64,000 bases of DNA, taken from the NCBI GenBank assembly GCA_036787895.1, contig DAIQOK010000008.1, forward strand, positions 71,105 to 135,104. The letters are read 5' to 3'. Shown here piece after piece: positions 48,466 through 57,552 of this stretch. The position numbers and the translations under genes were made by a program. The DNA comes from UBA7662 sp036787895. Its GTDB lineage: Bacteria; Bacteroidota; Bacteroidia; UBA7662. The stretch's first letter is position 1. The number at the start of each line of letters is the position of its first letter. The notes under the pieces are model-generated. The model did not search any database and had not been told where the DNA came from. It saw nothing but the letters and a program-made list of their open reading frames with translations.

Positions 48466-50881
48466 GACTTTCGATGCGCTTGGCCTCGCGGTAACGGTCC
48501 ATAACAGCCATGCTGAAGCCAATAACAAGCACCACTGTGCCCAACCATAGCAGGTTGATCATCGGGAACTTGAGTGCTTTCATAATGACGTATTCGCGTG
48601 GACCGGGATTTTTTTCGGCGATGAGCAATTCGATGCTGCCGCTTTTAGGGTCGATTTTATTGAAGGTCACACGCAAACCGGCATCAGTTACATCATAACG
48701 GAACTCAATGCCGTTTTTGATGGCATAAACCGGTTCCAGCACACTTTCTCCGGCGAGGGTTTTGACCCTTAATCGCGCAGCCACAGCTACTTCGGCGCCG
48801 GCAGTTTTGGCAGCCGTTGCCGAATCGAAGTTGGTGTTTAAACCTTCCAGAAAGAGTAGGTTTTTGGCCAGCATGATGGTGTCGTTTTCGCCTATTTTGA
48901 AGGTGTATGCTTTGGGTTCACCATATTCGGGCTGGTCTTTTACGGTGGTTTTGTCGATGACCTGGGTCACGTGGGTGTATAAATCGTGCCCGAGATAATG
49001 TTTGGTATCCGGACTGGCAATCAAGCCCATTTTAGGATTGATCTGGGCGTTGGGGGTAAGCATAAAGCTGTAAGTCACATCACCGTTTTTATTCAACCTC
49101 TCGTAAAATACCTTGTAGTAATGGTTGGGTTCTGCTACTGAGTCTCCGAGATAGGTCACCCGGTACTCATTCATGGTGAGGGGTTCGTTTTTCCAGAGCA
49201 ACACATTTTCACGGGTGGCTTTGGCATCGAAATTTTCGCCATAGCTGAAGCCGCTGTTGTTGATCGAGACCACTTCTTTGCGGGCAGAGGAGATTAAAAC
49301 GCCCAGCATCATCAGGGCAAAACCAATGTGACTAATGGCCGCACCGGCCGACTTGATTTTGCTCCATTGCTGGCGAATCATCTCCAGATTGCCAAAAAAA
49401 GCGAATGCTGAAGCAAAAATGAGGAGGATGTACTGCCAGGTGTAAATCTGGAAGGGAATAAATACTCCTATCGTTAAAGCTACCGAGGCAATGAATGGCC
49501 ACATCAGCTTTTTATAAAATTCGGCCGGATGGCTCTTTTTGTACTTCATCAGCTGTCCAATGGTGATCAGGATGAGGATCAAAATGGCCATAGGGAGCTG
49601 CCAGCGGTTGTAGTGGCCGATGGGGTCGACCGGCGGGGCGACATTGGTGCCAAATATTTTGTTGAAGACCGGGATGGAAGTCGTAGCCAATACCTGAAAA
49701 GCACTCAACGATAATATCAACGCGCCAATAAACAACCAGAACTCCCGACTGTAGGTGCTTTCTTCTTTTTGGGTTTTAGGCAGTTTTTTCCAATGGTAAA
49801 CAAGGAGCCCAAAACCGAGAATAACGAATATAAACAGAAAAACCAGCAGCTGGCCCGACATGCCCAAATCGGTAAACGAATGCACTGATGAATCTCCCAA
49901 AACACCGGAACGGGTGAGGAAAGTGGCGTAAAGGATAAGGATAAAGGTGGCAATGACCAGAATGAAGGTAGTCGGCAACGAATTGCCGGTGCGGCGATAG
50001 GCATTCATCACATGAAGCGCGCCTATCATCGTCAGCCAGGGTACCAAGGAGGCATTTTCGACCGGGTCCCAAGCCCAATAACCACCGAAGTTCAGGGATT
50101 CATAGGCCCAAGCACCACCCATGATGATACCGGTGCCTAAAATCATGGCACCAAATAGCGTCCAGGGGAGGGCAGGCGTGATCCAGCCGCTGTAATCGCG
50201 TTTGAATAAACCGGCTAAAGCAAAGGCGAAAGGAACGATGGTCGATGCAAAACCAAGGAACAATACTGGCGGATGAATGACCATCCACGGATTTTGCAGC
50301 AAGGGATTGAGGCCATTGCCGTCGGTGATGAAGGAGAGATAGTTGGCCTGAGCAAAAATGGGAGCCTCCATGGCCTCGCGCAGCAGTATAAACGGACTGC
50401 TGCCCACTTTGTAGTCGAGCACATATATCCCCAACAACATCGAGCTCAGCGCTACCTGTGCCAGAGCAATCACACTCATCACAGGTGCTTCCCACTTCCG
50501 GGCCGAATACATGAGTACCATACCAATGACGATATGCCAGAAGGTCCAGAGCAGGAAACTACCTTCCTGACCTTCCCAGAAGGCGGAAACGATATAATGA
50601 GTAGGCAAGGCTCGGGAGGCATGCGACCAGGCGTAGAAATATTCGTAGAGATGGAAGTAGATGATGCCGAAAAGCGTGACAACGATGCCAATTACCGCGA
50701 TGGCGTGAATCCAGAAGGCGATACGGCCCAGTTTTTTCCAGGAAGCCTCTTTGTTTTCCAGCTTCATGGCGCTGAAAAAGTAGGCGAAGAAGGCCAGGAG
50801 AGAACCTACGAAAGAGAGAATAACAAAGGCATGGCCGAGGCGACCAGCCAGGAGGTTTTCACCGATATATTGTACGTCCAT
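48452..50881 (-). CDS. ccmF: Cytochrome c heme lyase CcmF
   Basis: An 809-aa integral membrane protein of the heme-handling protein superfamily with about 15 helices. The tryptophan-rich WWD segment is GGYWAWDPVENASLVPWL (about 265-282), and the conserved heme-ligand histidines flank it. CcmF with CcmH attaches heme to apocytochromes c at the outer face of the inner membrane. It overlaps ccmE by one base (TAATG). No ccmABCD or ccmH genes are adjacent in this window. Confidence 0.93.
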   Translation of the reverse strand: MDVQYIGENLLAGRLGHAFVILSFVGSLLAFFAYFFSAMKLENKEASWKKLGRIAFWIHAIAVIGIVVTLFGIIYFHLYEYFYAWSHASRALPTHYIVSAFWEGQEGSFLLWTFWHIVIGMVLMYSARKWEAPVMSVIALAQVALSSMLLGIYVLDYKVGSSPFILLREAMEAPIFAQANYLSFITDGNGLNPLLQNPWMVIHPPVLFLGFASTIVPFAFALAGLFKRDYSGWITPALPWTLFGAMILGTGIIMGGAWAYESLNFGGYWAWDPVENASLVPWLTMIGALHVMNAYRRTGNSLPTTFILVIATFILILYATFLTRSGVLGDSSVHSFTDLGMSGQLLVFLFIFVILGFGLLVYHWKKLPKTQKEESTYSREFWLFIGALILSLSAFQVLATTSIPVFNKIFGTNVAPPVDPIGHYNRWQLPMAILILILITIGQLMKYKKSHPAEFYKKLMWPFIASVALTIGVFIPFQIYTWQYILLIFASAFAFFGNLEMIRQQWSKIKSAGAAISHIGFALMMLGVLISSARKEVVSINNSGFSYGENFDAKATRENVLLWKNEPLTMNEYRVTYLGDSVAEPNHYYKVFYERLNKNGDVTYSFMLTPNAQINPKMGLIASPDTKHYLGHDLYTHVTQVIDKTTVKDQPEYGEPKAYTFKIGENDTIMLAKNLLFLEGLNTNFDSATAAKTAGAEVAVAARLRVKTLAGESVLEPVYAIKNGIEFRYDVTDAGLRVTFNKIDPKSGSIELLIAEKNPGPREYVIMKALKFPMINLLWLGTVVLVIGFSMAVMDRYREAKRIESRETA

Positions 50882-51297
50882 TATTGTGCCGACTGGGGTT
50901 GAGCTAGGTGTTCGGTGATTTCAACCTCGTCTTCAACATATTTCGAAGGACATTTGGTTAAAATTTTCTGCGCATTAAACTGCTCACCCATCATTTTACC
51001 TACAATCACTACTTGCTCCGAACGCTCAAAATCCTGGGGTTTGGTGCCGAAATAAACGACTTCCCTAACCACTTCTTTGTTGTCTTTTAGAAAGAAAGTG
51101 AAGTGGTTGGCATCCACTTCAGGGTTGTATTTCATCTCCTCCATGCGGGTGAGGGTGCCTACTACATGGTATTCACGATCCGGGTTTTCGATAGCTACTT
51201 CGAAAGTTTCGTAAGAGCTGGAATCGCCTACCGTGCTGATAATTACGCCGATGGCGGTGGCTATCAAAACAATCAGGATAATGTGACTACGCTTCAT
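50881..51297 (-). CDS. ccmE: Heme chaperone CcmE, cysteine (CxxxY) variant
   Basis: A 138-aa protein with an N-terminal membrane anchor (HIILIVLIATAIGVIIST) and an OB-fold periplasmic domain (about 35-120; YHVVGTLTRMEEMKYNPE, FTFFLKDNKEVVREVVYFG). Classical CcmE binds heme covalently through a histidine in HxxxY; here the site is Cys116-Pro-Ser-Lys-Tyr120, a CxxxY. Such CcmE variants are known from archaea and some bacteria in a modified System I. The start at 51297 gives the anchor directly. It is translationally coupled to ccmF. Confidence 0.9.
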   Translation of the reverse strand: MKRSHIILIVLIATAIGVIISTVGDSSSYETFEVAIENPDREYHVVGTLTRMEEMKYNPEVDANHFTFFLKDNKEVVREVVYFGTKPQDFERSEQVVIVGKMMGEQFNAQKILTKCPSKYVEDEVEITEHLAQPQSAQ

Positions 51298-51431
51298 AAG
51301 TCGTCGTTTTTTTACGGTGCAAAGTTCGCCTAAGAAACGCGAATAGGGAAGCATAAGTTTGTTTTTTGACTACTTCTGGTCGATTTAAGCTAACTGACTT
51401 GTTATCAGGGTTATTGGTTTGGATTAAGCCG

Positions 51432-51464
51432 AAAACAAAAAACCCGCTTCCAGAGTAGCGGGCC
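51432..51464 (-). terminator. Terminator of the BlaI-BlaR1 operon
   Basis: On the minus strand CCCGCT / AGCGGG with an 8-nt loop is followed by TTTTTTGTTTT, about 30 nt after the M56 gene's stop codon. Confidence 0.8.
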
Positions 51465-51488
51465 TAACAAAATTAGGGTTGAGTTGGG

Positions 51489-52706
51489 TTATTTGAGGGA
51501 AAATTTGATGGGTAAATTCATTTCTAAACTTACTTTTTGGCCCTGATTTTCGGCTGGTGTCCAATTATCCATTTTACGTAATGCGTTTAGTGCAGCTTCA
51601 TCCAGCAGCGGATGAATGCCCCTTTTTACAGTTAAATTACTCACATTACCATCTTTGCCCACCACAAATGACATAATTACGATGCCTTGAATACTGTCTT
51701 TTCGGGCAGCTTCCGGATAGACTATATTATTGCCTATAAATTTCAGCAATGCCTCATTACCTCCTTTGTATTCAGGCATTTTTTCGGCAGCGGTCACTAC
51801 AGTGTCGGAAAGCGACTCCAGTTGGGCAAGTTGTTTCAGCCTTTTGTCGATGGGATTGCCGGCAAAGGCGGTTAGGGTCGAAAATACGACAGCTAAGGCG
51901 AGTACAGCGTAAGCCAGTGGGCGACCCAAACTGCGATTGGAAGTGTTTTGCATCATTTTTAGACGTTTTTTAAGTTGAGTGGAATGATTGACGAGCTGGT
52001 TCACCAAAACAAAATCAGGTGTGTGAAAAGCCTGCGAAAGCAGGGTAGTGGCGTAATTACTTTTATTCGTTTTTTGAATGGCTGCCTGGTCTGCCTCAAA
52101 TTCGTGTAAGTCGCGAAGTGCGATGCGGTAGAAGTAGACCAGTGGATTAAACCACTGCAAAGCAATAAATAACTGCATAAGTAACTTATCTATACTATGT
52201 CTTGCGCGTATGTGTTCCAGTTCGTGCTGGAGAATAGCGTCGCTTAAACCGGCTTCTGCCTGATTTTTTGGGATGAACAAAAAATGCCACCACGAAAAAA
52301 TGCTGTGCTGCTGGTGGCGGGTATACACCAGGGTCATTTTGCCTTGACGGACTTGTTGGGCTCCCTTAAAAAGCCGCCGAAGTAAAAGCATCTCCCGAAA
52401 TAACAAACTCAAACTGGCCAATACGCCTGCCCAATAAGCCGGCCAGAGGTAGGAGCTAAAGTCAAAACGGCTATCTAGCTGACTGACCATAGCTTCTCCA
52501 CTTATCAGTACAGGTTCGAGTACCGCTACATACAATTGGTTGGCCGGGAAAAAATGAGCCAGCCAGGGCAAAATGCCACTAATAAGTCCCGTAATCAGGA
52601 AAATGCGTTGAAATTTGAAAGAAGTTCGTTTTTGAAGCAACGGGAGTATGCCTAAAAAAAGTGCCAGTATCAGGGCCGAGCGGAGGGTTATCAGGAATAG
52701 GCTCAT
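51489..52706 (-). CDS. BlaR1-like M56 membrane peptidase with C-terminal TonB domain
   Basis: A 405-aa protein with three to four membrane helices, a zinc-metallopeptidase domain with HELEH (161-165) and EFEADQAA (the third Zn ligand), and a periplasmic C-terminal TonB-like domain (about 315-405; IVYPEAARKDSIQGIVIMSF). It lacks the penicillin-binding sensor of true BlaR1; the TonB domain replaces it, as is frequent in Bacteroidota. It should cleave or release the partner BlaI-type repressor in response to an unknown signal. It overlaps the repressor gene by 4 nt. Confidence 0.9.
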   Translation of the reverse strand: MSLFLITLRSALILALFLGILPLLQKRTSFKFQRIFLITGLISGILPWLAHFFPANQLYVAVLEPVLISGEAMVSQLDSRFDFSSYLWPAYWAGVLASLSLLFREMLLLRRLFKGAQQVRQGKMTLVYTRHQQHSIFSWWHFLFIPKNQAEAGLSDAILQHELEHIRARHSIDKLLMQLFIALQWFNPLVYFYRIALRDLHEFEADQAAIQKTNKSNYATTLLSQAFHTPDFVLVNQLVNHSTQLKKRLKMMQNTSNRSLGRPLAYAVLALAVVFSTLTAFAGNPIDKRLKQLAQLESLSDTVVTAAEKMPEYKGGNEALLKFIGNNIVYPEAARKDSIQGIVIMSFVVGKDGNVSNLTVKRGIHPLLDEAALNALRKMDNWTPAENQGQKVSLEMNLPIKFSLK

Positions 52707-53074
52707 TGTTCCGATTTTTTGATGTTTTCGAGTAAGGCCAGCAGTTCATCAACTTCTTTACTGTCCATTTTTTCGGCTTTTACGAAGTGAGAAACGAGAT
52801 TTCCCAACGAACCGGCATAAAACCGCTGTACCAGCTGATTGGTGGCCTGAGCCGAATAGCTGGCTTTATCGAGCAAAGGATAATAGAGATGGGTTTTGCC
52901 TACGGCTTCATGCCCAACAAATCCTTTTTGTTCAAGTATGCGGATGATGGTGGATACCGTATTATAGGCCGGTTTGGGCTCAGGATAAGCTGAAAGCAGG
53001 ACTTTAACCGACGATTTACCCGTTTCCCAAAGTAAATGCATGAGTTGCTCTTCGGCAGCAGTGAGTTGTTTCAT
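52703..53074 (-). CDS. BlaI/MecI-family transcriptional repressor
   Basis: A 123-aa winged-helix repressor: LTAAEEQLMHLLWETGKSSV, then recognition region AYNTVSTIIRILEQKGFV with the wing after it, and a C-terminal dimerisation/proteolysis segment. It pairs with the M56 peptidase gene downstream. A strikingly regular operator lies 12-47 nt before its start, so it almost certainly represses its own operon. The target genes beyond the operon are unknown. Confidence 0.93.
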   Translation of the reverse strand: MKQLTAAEEQLMHLLWETGKSSVKVLLSAYPEPKPAYNTVSTIIRILEQKGFVGHEAVGKTHLYYPLLDKASYSAQATNQLVQRFYAGSLGNLVSHFVKAEKMDSKEVDELLALLENIKKSEQ

Positions 53075-53085
53075 ACCACAAGTAT

Positions 53086-53121
53086 AACTAAAGAATTAGT
53101 TGATTAACTAACTTTTTAGTT
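53086..53121. promoter_or_regulatory. Operator array of the BlaI-type repressor: four half-sites, 10-bp spacing
   Basis: AACTAA (53086), TTAGTT (53096), AACTAA (53106) and TTAGTT (53116) alternate with exactly 4 nt between each pair (AGAA, GATT, CTTT). This yields three perfect 16-bp dyads, one per helical turn, directly upstream of the blaI-like gene. Confidence 0.75.
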
Positions 53122-53158
53122 AAAAAGTATAATCAGACCAAAAAATGACGAATTAGAC

Positions 53159-54424
53159 TCAATAGCCGTATTTATCCTGCCACCAGCGTTTGAGCTGTTC
53201 GCGTATCTCCCTTTCCCTGGCGTTATTGCCGGGTTCGTAAATGCGGGTGCCACTTAAACTTTCTGGCAAAAACTCCTGAGCTATAAAATTACCGGGATGA
53301 TCGTGGGCGTAGAGATAATGTTTGCCGTAGCCAATCTCTTTCATGAGTTTGGTCGGGGCATTCCGCAAATGCAGAGGCACACTTTGATCACCGGTTTTAT
53401 TCACCAGATCGATGGCTTTGTCGATTGCGACATAAGCGGCGTTACTTTTTGGCGAGCTGGCCAAGTAAATGGCCGTTTGCGACAATACGATACGTGCCTC
53501 CGGATAACCAACCATTTTTACGGCTTCCATGCAGCTTTTGGCTAAAATTAAGGCCGTCGGATTGGCATTACCGATGTCTTCGCTGGCCAGAATGACCATA
53601 CGCCGGGCGATAAAAGTGGGGTCTTCGCCTGCGACTATCATCCGTGCGAGGTAGTAAACGGCCGCGTTCGGGTCGCTGCCACGCATGGATTTGATGAAGG
53701 CAGAGATGATGTCGTAATGCTGTTCGCCGGTTTTATCATAGCGCGCCATATGCTGTTGGGCGCTGTCGTAAACCAGCTCATCGGTGATTTCGAGCGGGTT
53801 TTGTGGATGGGCATCGGTGACCAGCTCGAACAAATTCAGCAATTTACGGGCATCACCGCCACACAAATGCATCAAACCATGGGTTTCGCTGAGTATAATT
53901 TCACGCTTTTTGAGATACTCATCTTCCCGCATGGCGCGGTGGAGTAGTTCCAGCAAGTCTTTTTCGCCCAGAGATTCGAGTATGTAGACCTGACAGCGCG
54001 ATAAAAGTGCGGCATTGACTTCAAAAGAGGGGTTTTCGGTCGTAGCGCCAATCAGTGTAATCTGTCCCTTTTCTACTGCAGCAAGTAAAGCATCCTGCTG
54101 GCCTTTGTTGAATCGGTGTATCTCGTCGATGAAAAGGACGGGAGCGAACAAGCCACCGCCTTTGCCAATGACTTCCCGCAGGTCTTTCACACCGGCCTGT
54201 ATGGCGCTGAGGATATGAAAAGGACGATTGGTAGCCGTAGTCACCAATTGCGCCAAAGTGGTTTTGCCCACGCCAGGCGGCCCCCAAAACAACATCGACG
54301 GCAATAATTTCTGCGTAACGATGCGACGCACTACGCCCTCAGGTCCCACCAAATGTTGCTGCCCGATAAAATCTTCGAGCTTGCGGGGGCGCATACGTTC
54401 GGCTAAAGGGACTTGTCGGTTCAT
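53159..54424 (-). CDS. rarA: Replication-associated recombination protein RarA/MgsA
   Basis: A 421-aa clamp-loader-like AAA+ ATPase acting at stalled replication forks. Walker A is GPPGVGKTTLAQ (about 49-60), Walker B is VLFIDEIHRFNKGQQD, sensor 1 lies in LIGATTENPSF, and the C-terminal MgsA tetramerisation domain follows (about 245-420; RGSDPNAAVYYLARM). It is divergent from mnmD, with 61 nt between starts. Confidence 0.95.
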   Translation of the reverse strand: MNRQVPLAERMRPRKLEDFIGQQHLVGPEGVVRRIVTQKLLPSMLFWGPPGVGKTTLAQLVTTATNRPFHILSAIQAGVKDLREVIGKGGGLFAPVLFIDEIHRFNKGQQDALLAAVEKGQITLIGATTENPSFEVNAALLSRCQVYILESLGEKDLLELLHRAMREDEYLKKREIILSETHGLMHLCGGDARKLLNLFELVTDAHPQNPLEITDELVYDSAQQHMARYDKTGEQHYDIISAFIKSMRGSDPNAAVYYLARMIVAGEDPTFIARRMVILASEDIGNANPTALILAKSCMEAVKMVGYPEARIVLSQTAIYLASSPKSNAAYVAIDKAIDLVNKTGDQSVPLHLRNAPTKLMKEIGYGKHYLYAHDHPGNFIAQEFLPESLSGTRIYEPGNNAREREIREQLKRWWQDKYGY

Positions 54425-54462
54425 TTTCTCGACATAAAGTTAAACGCCTTCACCTGACCCTG

Positions 54463-54470
54463 TATTTTTG
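54463..54470 (+). promoter_or_regulatory. Candidate -7 element of mnmD-pyrD
   Basis: TATTTTTG lies 15 nt before the ATG at 54486 and covers an alternative TTG start at 54468, which supports the ATG. No clear -33 element. Confidence 0.35.
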
Positions 54471-54485
54471 TGGAAATTTATACGC

Positions 54486-55172
54486 ATGCCCTTTGCCGAA
54501 GTTCGCCTGGTCACCACCGCAGATGGGTCGCACAGTTTAGAGTTACTGTCGACCGGCGAGCATTATCATTCTCAATTCGGCGCATTAACTGAATCTGTTT
54601 ATGTGTTTGTAAAACATGGACTTGATGCGATTGACCAAAGTAAAACTTTAATACGATTATTGGAAGTCGGCTTCGGAACTGGCCTAAATACTGCCTTGGC
54701 CATGGCTTGGTCGCATGCCCATAAAATCCCAATGATCTATAACGGTTTGGAGCCCTTTCCGGTACCGGTAGAGGTATTCCAAAGTTTGAATTATAAACGG
54801 CTGATGGAAAATGGTGCTGCGCATCCCATGCTGCAGGACCATTATGAGTATCTCTTACAAGGCAACACCATCACCTACGAAAAATGCCGGGTAAGGCTGG
54901 TTCAACAAACATTATTGGATTACACTGACCATCAAACCTACGACCTGATCTTTTACGACGCTTTTTCGCCCACTACCCAGGCCGATATGTGGGACGAGAA
55001 TTCGGTCACTAAAATCGTCTCCCTCATGGCCCCCGGTGCTATTTTGGTGACCTATTGCATACGGGGCTATATTCGCAAAGCATTTATGGCTTTGGGATGT
55101 ACGGCCGAAAAACTGCCCGGACCGCCCGGAAAACGCGAAATGTTGAGAATTACCAAACCAAACCATGTTTAA
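54486..55172 (+). CDS. mnmD: tRNA mnm5s2U34 methyltransferase MnmD
   Basis: A 228-aa S-adenosylmethionine methyltransferase corresponding to the N-terminal half of MnmC, which methylates nm5s2U34 to mnm5s2U34 in the wobble position. The SAM motif is LLEVGFGTGLNTALAM, with DLIFYDAFSPTTQADMWDEN as motif IV and the C-terminal PPGKREMLR conserved in the family. The FAD oxidase half of MnmC is absent, so the standalone MnmD form is called. It overlaps pyrD by 8 nt. Confidence 0.88.
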   Translation: MPFAEVRLVTTADGSHSLELLSTGEHYHSQFGALTESVYVFVKHGLDAIDQSKTLIRLLEVGFGTGLNTALAMAWSHAHKIPMIYNGLEPFPVPVEVFQSLNYKRLMENGAAHPMLQDHYEYLLQGNTITYEKCRVRLVQQTLLDYTDHQTYDLIFYDAFSPTTQADMWDENSVTKIVSLMAPGAILVTYCIRGYIRKAFMALGCTAEKLPGPPGKREMLRITKPNHV

Positions 55173-56175
55173 ACTTGTCCGTTCCCTGCTTTTTCTGATG
55201 CCACCCGAACGTGCGCATTATGTCACCATGCATATGTTGTCGTTTTTGGTGCGTTTTCCGCTGACCTCCTGGGTTTTCCCCTTGATTTACCCGCGCATCA
55301 ACAAGCCAGTGGAAGTGGCAGGATTAAGTTTCCCGAATCGGGTAGGGTTGGCAGCAGGTTTCGACAAAGACGCGCGCTTTATGCACGTTTTTAAGGCCTT
55401 GGGCTTCGGTTTTATGGAGATAGGCACCATTACGCCCTTGGCACAACCCGGCAACGACAAACCCCGTTTGTTCCGTTTGCCCCAGGATGGCGCGCTGATT
55501 AACCGACTCGGCTTTAACAACCGAGGATTGGATTATGCCATTCAGCAGCTCAAAAACAGGCCGGAAGGCCTCATTATTGGTGGAAACATTGGCAAAAACA
55601 AAATCACGCCCAACGAGCAAGCGTCGGACGATTATGCCAAATGTTTCACGGCATTGTACCCCTACGTAGATTATTTCACGGTAAATGTAAGTTCGCCCAA
55701 TACGCCTAATCTCCGCGAACTCCAGGAAAAGGGTCCATTATTGGAGCTTTTAGCGCGTTTAATGACATTGAATCGGGCCGAAAAGGCAATTAAACCCATC
55801 TTTCTCAAAATAGCGCCCGACCTTAATGAAAGTCAATTGGACGATATCGTAGAAATCGTCACTACGAGCGGCATTCATGGCGTAGTGGCCACCAACACTA
55901 CGATTGACAGAAGTGGGCTTACAACGGCTGCAAATGCCGTTGAACGGATAGGTGCGGGTGGACTGAGTGGTGCCCCGGTTCGGGAGAAGTCGAATTTTGT
56001 GCTGAACTACCTCATTCAAAAAGCCAATGGCCGTTTTCCTGTGATGGGCGTAGGTGGCATTATGACTGCAACCGATGCCCAACAAAAACTCAATGCAGGA
56101 GCACCTCTGGTGCAGTTGTATACCGGATTTATTTACAGTGGACCGGCTTTGGTAGCTAAAATCGCCCGTTTATAA
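55165..56175 (+). CDS. pyrD: Dihydroorotate dehydrogenase (quinone), class 2
   Basis: A 336-aa FMN enzyme oxidising dihydroorotate to orotate with a membrane quinone. The hydrophobic N-terminal helices (about 1-40) are the quinone-binding domain of class 2. FMN and substrate motifs are NRVGLAAGFDKD, INRLGFNNRG, VNVSSPNTPNLREL (catalytic Ser) and GVGGIMTATDAQQKLNAGA. It follows mnmD with overlap and ends convergently, overlapping the 3' end of the DUF4159 gene by 6 nt, with no terminator between them. Confidence 0.96.
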   Translation: MFKLVRSLLFLMPPERAHYVTMHMLSFLVRFPLTSWVFPLIYPRINKPVEVAGLSFPNRVGLAAGFDKDARFMHVFKALGFGFMEIGTITPLAQPGNDKPRLFRLPQDGALINRLGFNNRGLDYAIQQLKNRPEGLIIGGNIGKNKITPNEQASDDYAKCFTALYPYVDYFTVNVSSPNTPNLRELQEKGPLLELLARLMTLNRAEKAIKPIFLKIAPDLNESQLDDIVEIVTTSGIHGVVATNTTIDRSGLTTAANAVERIGAGGLSGAPVREKSNFVLNYLIQKANGRFPVMGVGGIMTATDAQQKLNAGAPLVQLYTGFIYSGPALVAKIARL

Positions 56176-56850
56176 ACCCTGAGTAAAGGCAAACTGTACA
56201 ATGTTCGCTCCCATCTGTAAGGCTCTTTGACGGAGTTCTTCCGGGTCGTTATGTACTTCCTGGTCTTCCCAGCCATCGCCTAAATCGGTTTCGTAGCTGT
56301 AAAAGCACACCAAACGACCTTCATAAATTAACCCTAAACCTTGTGCGGGTTTGCCGTCATGCTCGTGGATTTTGGGCATGCCATTGTTAAAACGATAAGG
56401 TTTTTGGTAGATGGGGTGGTTGAAAGGCAGATCTACGAACTCTAGTTCCGGAAACACCTTCTTCATTTCGGTGCGTACAAAAACATCCATGCCATAATTA
56501 TCGTCGATGTGCAGAAAACCTCCGCCGATGAGGTAATTACGCAGGTTTTCGGCATCCTCCCGCGAAAACACCACATTGCCATGCCCGGTCATATGCACGA
56601 AAGGGTAACGGAACAAATCCGGACTGGCCACATCTACCACAGCTTCCTGGGGGTCGATGAGGGTGCCTAAATGTTGGTTGCAGTAATTAGCCAGATTCTT
56701 TAAAGCCGTTGGATTCGAATACCAATCACCACCACCCCGGTACTTGAGTTTGGCAATTTTTAAGTTATAATGCTGCGCATGCCCTGCAATGGGACTCATT
56801 AGGGCAAAAGTCGCCAAAAGTATTAAAGTATATTTTGTAAATAATTTCAT
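56170..56850 (-). CDS. Exported DUF4159 protein
   Basis: A 226-aa protein starting at the ATG at 56850 with a signal peptide (MKLFTKYTLILLATFALMSP...GHA). The mature part is the DUF4159 domain: IAKLKYRGGGDWYSNPTALK, PFVHMTGHGNVVFS, GGGFLHIDDNYGMD and YEGRLVCFYSYETDLGDGW. The fold is glutamine-amidotransferase-like and its function is undefined. It overlaps rsmE by 4 nt at its start. Confidence 0.88.
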   Translation of the reverse strand: MKLFTKYTLILLATFALMSPIAGHAQHYNLKIAKLKYRGGGDWYSNPTALKNLANYCNQHLGTLIDPQEAVVDVASPDLFRYPFVHMTGHGNVVFSREDAENLRNYLIGGGFLHIDDNYGMDVFVRTEMKKVFPELEFVDLPFNHPIYQKPYRFNNGMPKIHEHDGKPAQGLGLIYEGRLVCFYSYETDLGDGWEDQEVHNDPEELRQRALQMGANIVQFAFTQGL

Positions 56851-57551
56851 AATTGATTCAATTGCCAGGCGTGGTGACATTGGGTGAGTGCGACTATCGC
56901 CGCGGTTTCTGTCCTTAAACGGGCTTGCCCCAGGCTTATTTCGATGGCCTGCTGTTGTCGGGCGCTTTCGAGTTCGGCCGGACTAAAATCTCCTTCGGGA
57001 CCAATGAAGAGGTAGATGGTTTTGTCGGTCATAGCGGGTTGAATGGGCTGTTTTGCTCCTTCCATACAGTGTGCGAAGAGCAAATGGCCTTGTTTTGGCC
57101 AGACTTGCTTCAGCGGCAGGGCTTCGGCAAGTAAAGGTTTGTGATACTTTAGTGATTGCTTCATTGCAGCTATAAGTATCCTTTCTAATCTATTGTATCT
57201 TAAGTGTACTTTTTCGGTTCTGTCGGTTATGATGGGTTGAATACGATTTACCCCCAATTCTACCGCCTTTTCAATCAACCATTCGAAACGGGCTTCCTGT
57301 TTAAGGGGTGCTACGTACAATTGTATAACCGGCTGAATCGCTTCGTAGCTGCTTTTGTCGATCACCCGTAGGAGCTGTTGTCTCAGGTTATCGTTGAGTA
57401 TTTCGCAGTGGTAGCGATTGCCCAATCCATCGGTGACATACAGTTGATCCCCATTCCGAAGCCGACGGGTACGTAAGGCATGCTGAGCTTCTTCTTCTGT
57501 CAGAGAAAAAGTCGGATTTTGAATCAATTCAGGGTGGTAATAAAGCTCCAT
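56847..57551 (-). CDS. rsmE: 16S rRNA (uracil1498-N3)-methyltransferase RsmE
   Basis: A 234-aa SPOUT-class methyltransferase. An N-terminal PUA-like domain (about 1-70) precedes the knotted SAM domain with IEKAVELGVNRIQPIITDRT, YLFIGPEGDFSPAELESARQ and ISLGQARLRTETAAIVAL. It makes m3U1498 in the 30S decoding region. It sits between miaA (1-nt gap) and the DUF4159 gene (4-nt overlap). Confidence 0.94.
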   Translation of the reverse strand: MELYYHPELIQNPTFSLTEEEAQHALRTRRLRNGDQLYVTDGLGNRYHCEILNDNLRQQLLRVIDKSSYEAIQPVIQLYVAPLKQEARFEWLIEKAVELGVNRIQPIITDRTEKVHLRYNRLERILIAAMKQSLKYHKPLLAEALPLKQVWPKQGHLLFAHCMEGAKQPIQPAMTDKTIYLFIGPEGDFSPAELESARQQQAIEISLGQARLRTETAAIVALTQCHHAWQLNQL

Positions 57552-57552
57552 A

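Noticed and set aside
50273..50902. 209-codon plus-strand frame antisense to ccmF
   Set aside because: The opposite strand encodes the WWD region of CcmF; the antisense product is low in hydrophobic order and has no family likeness.
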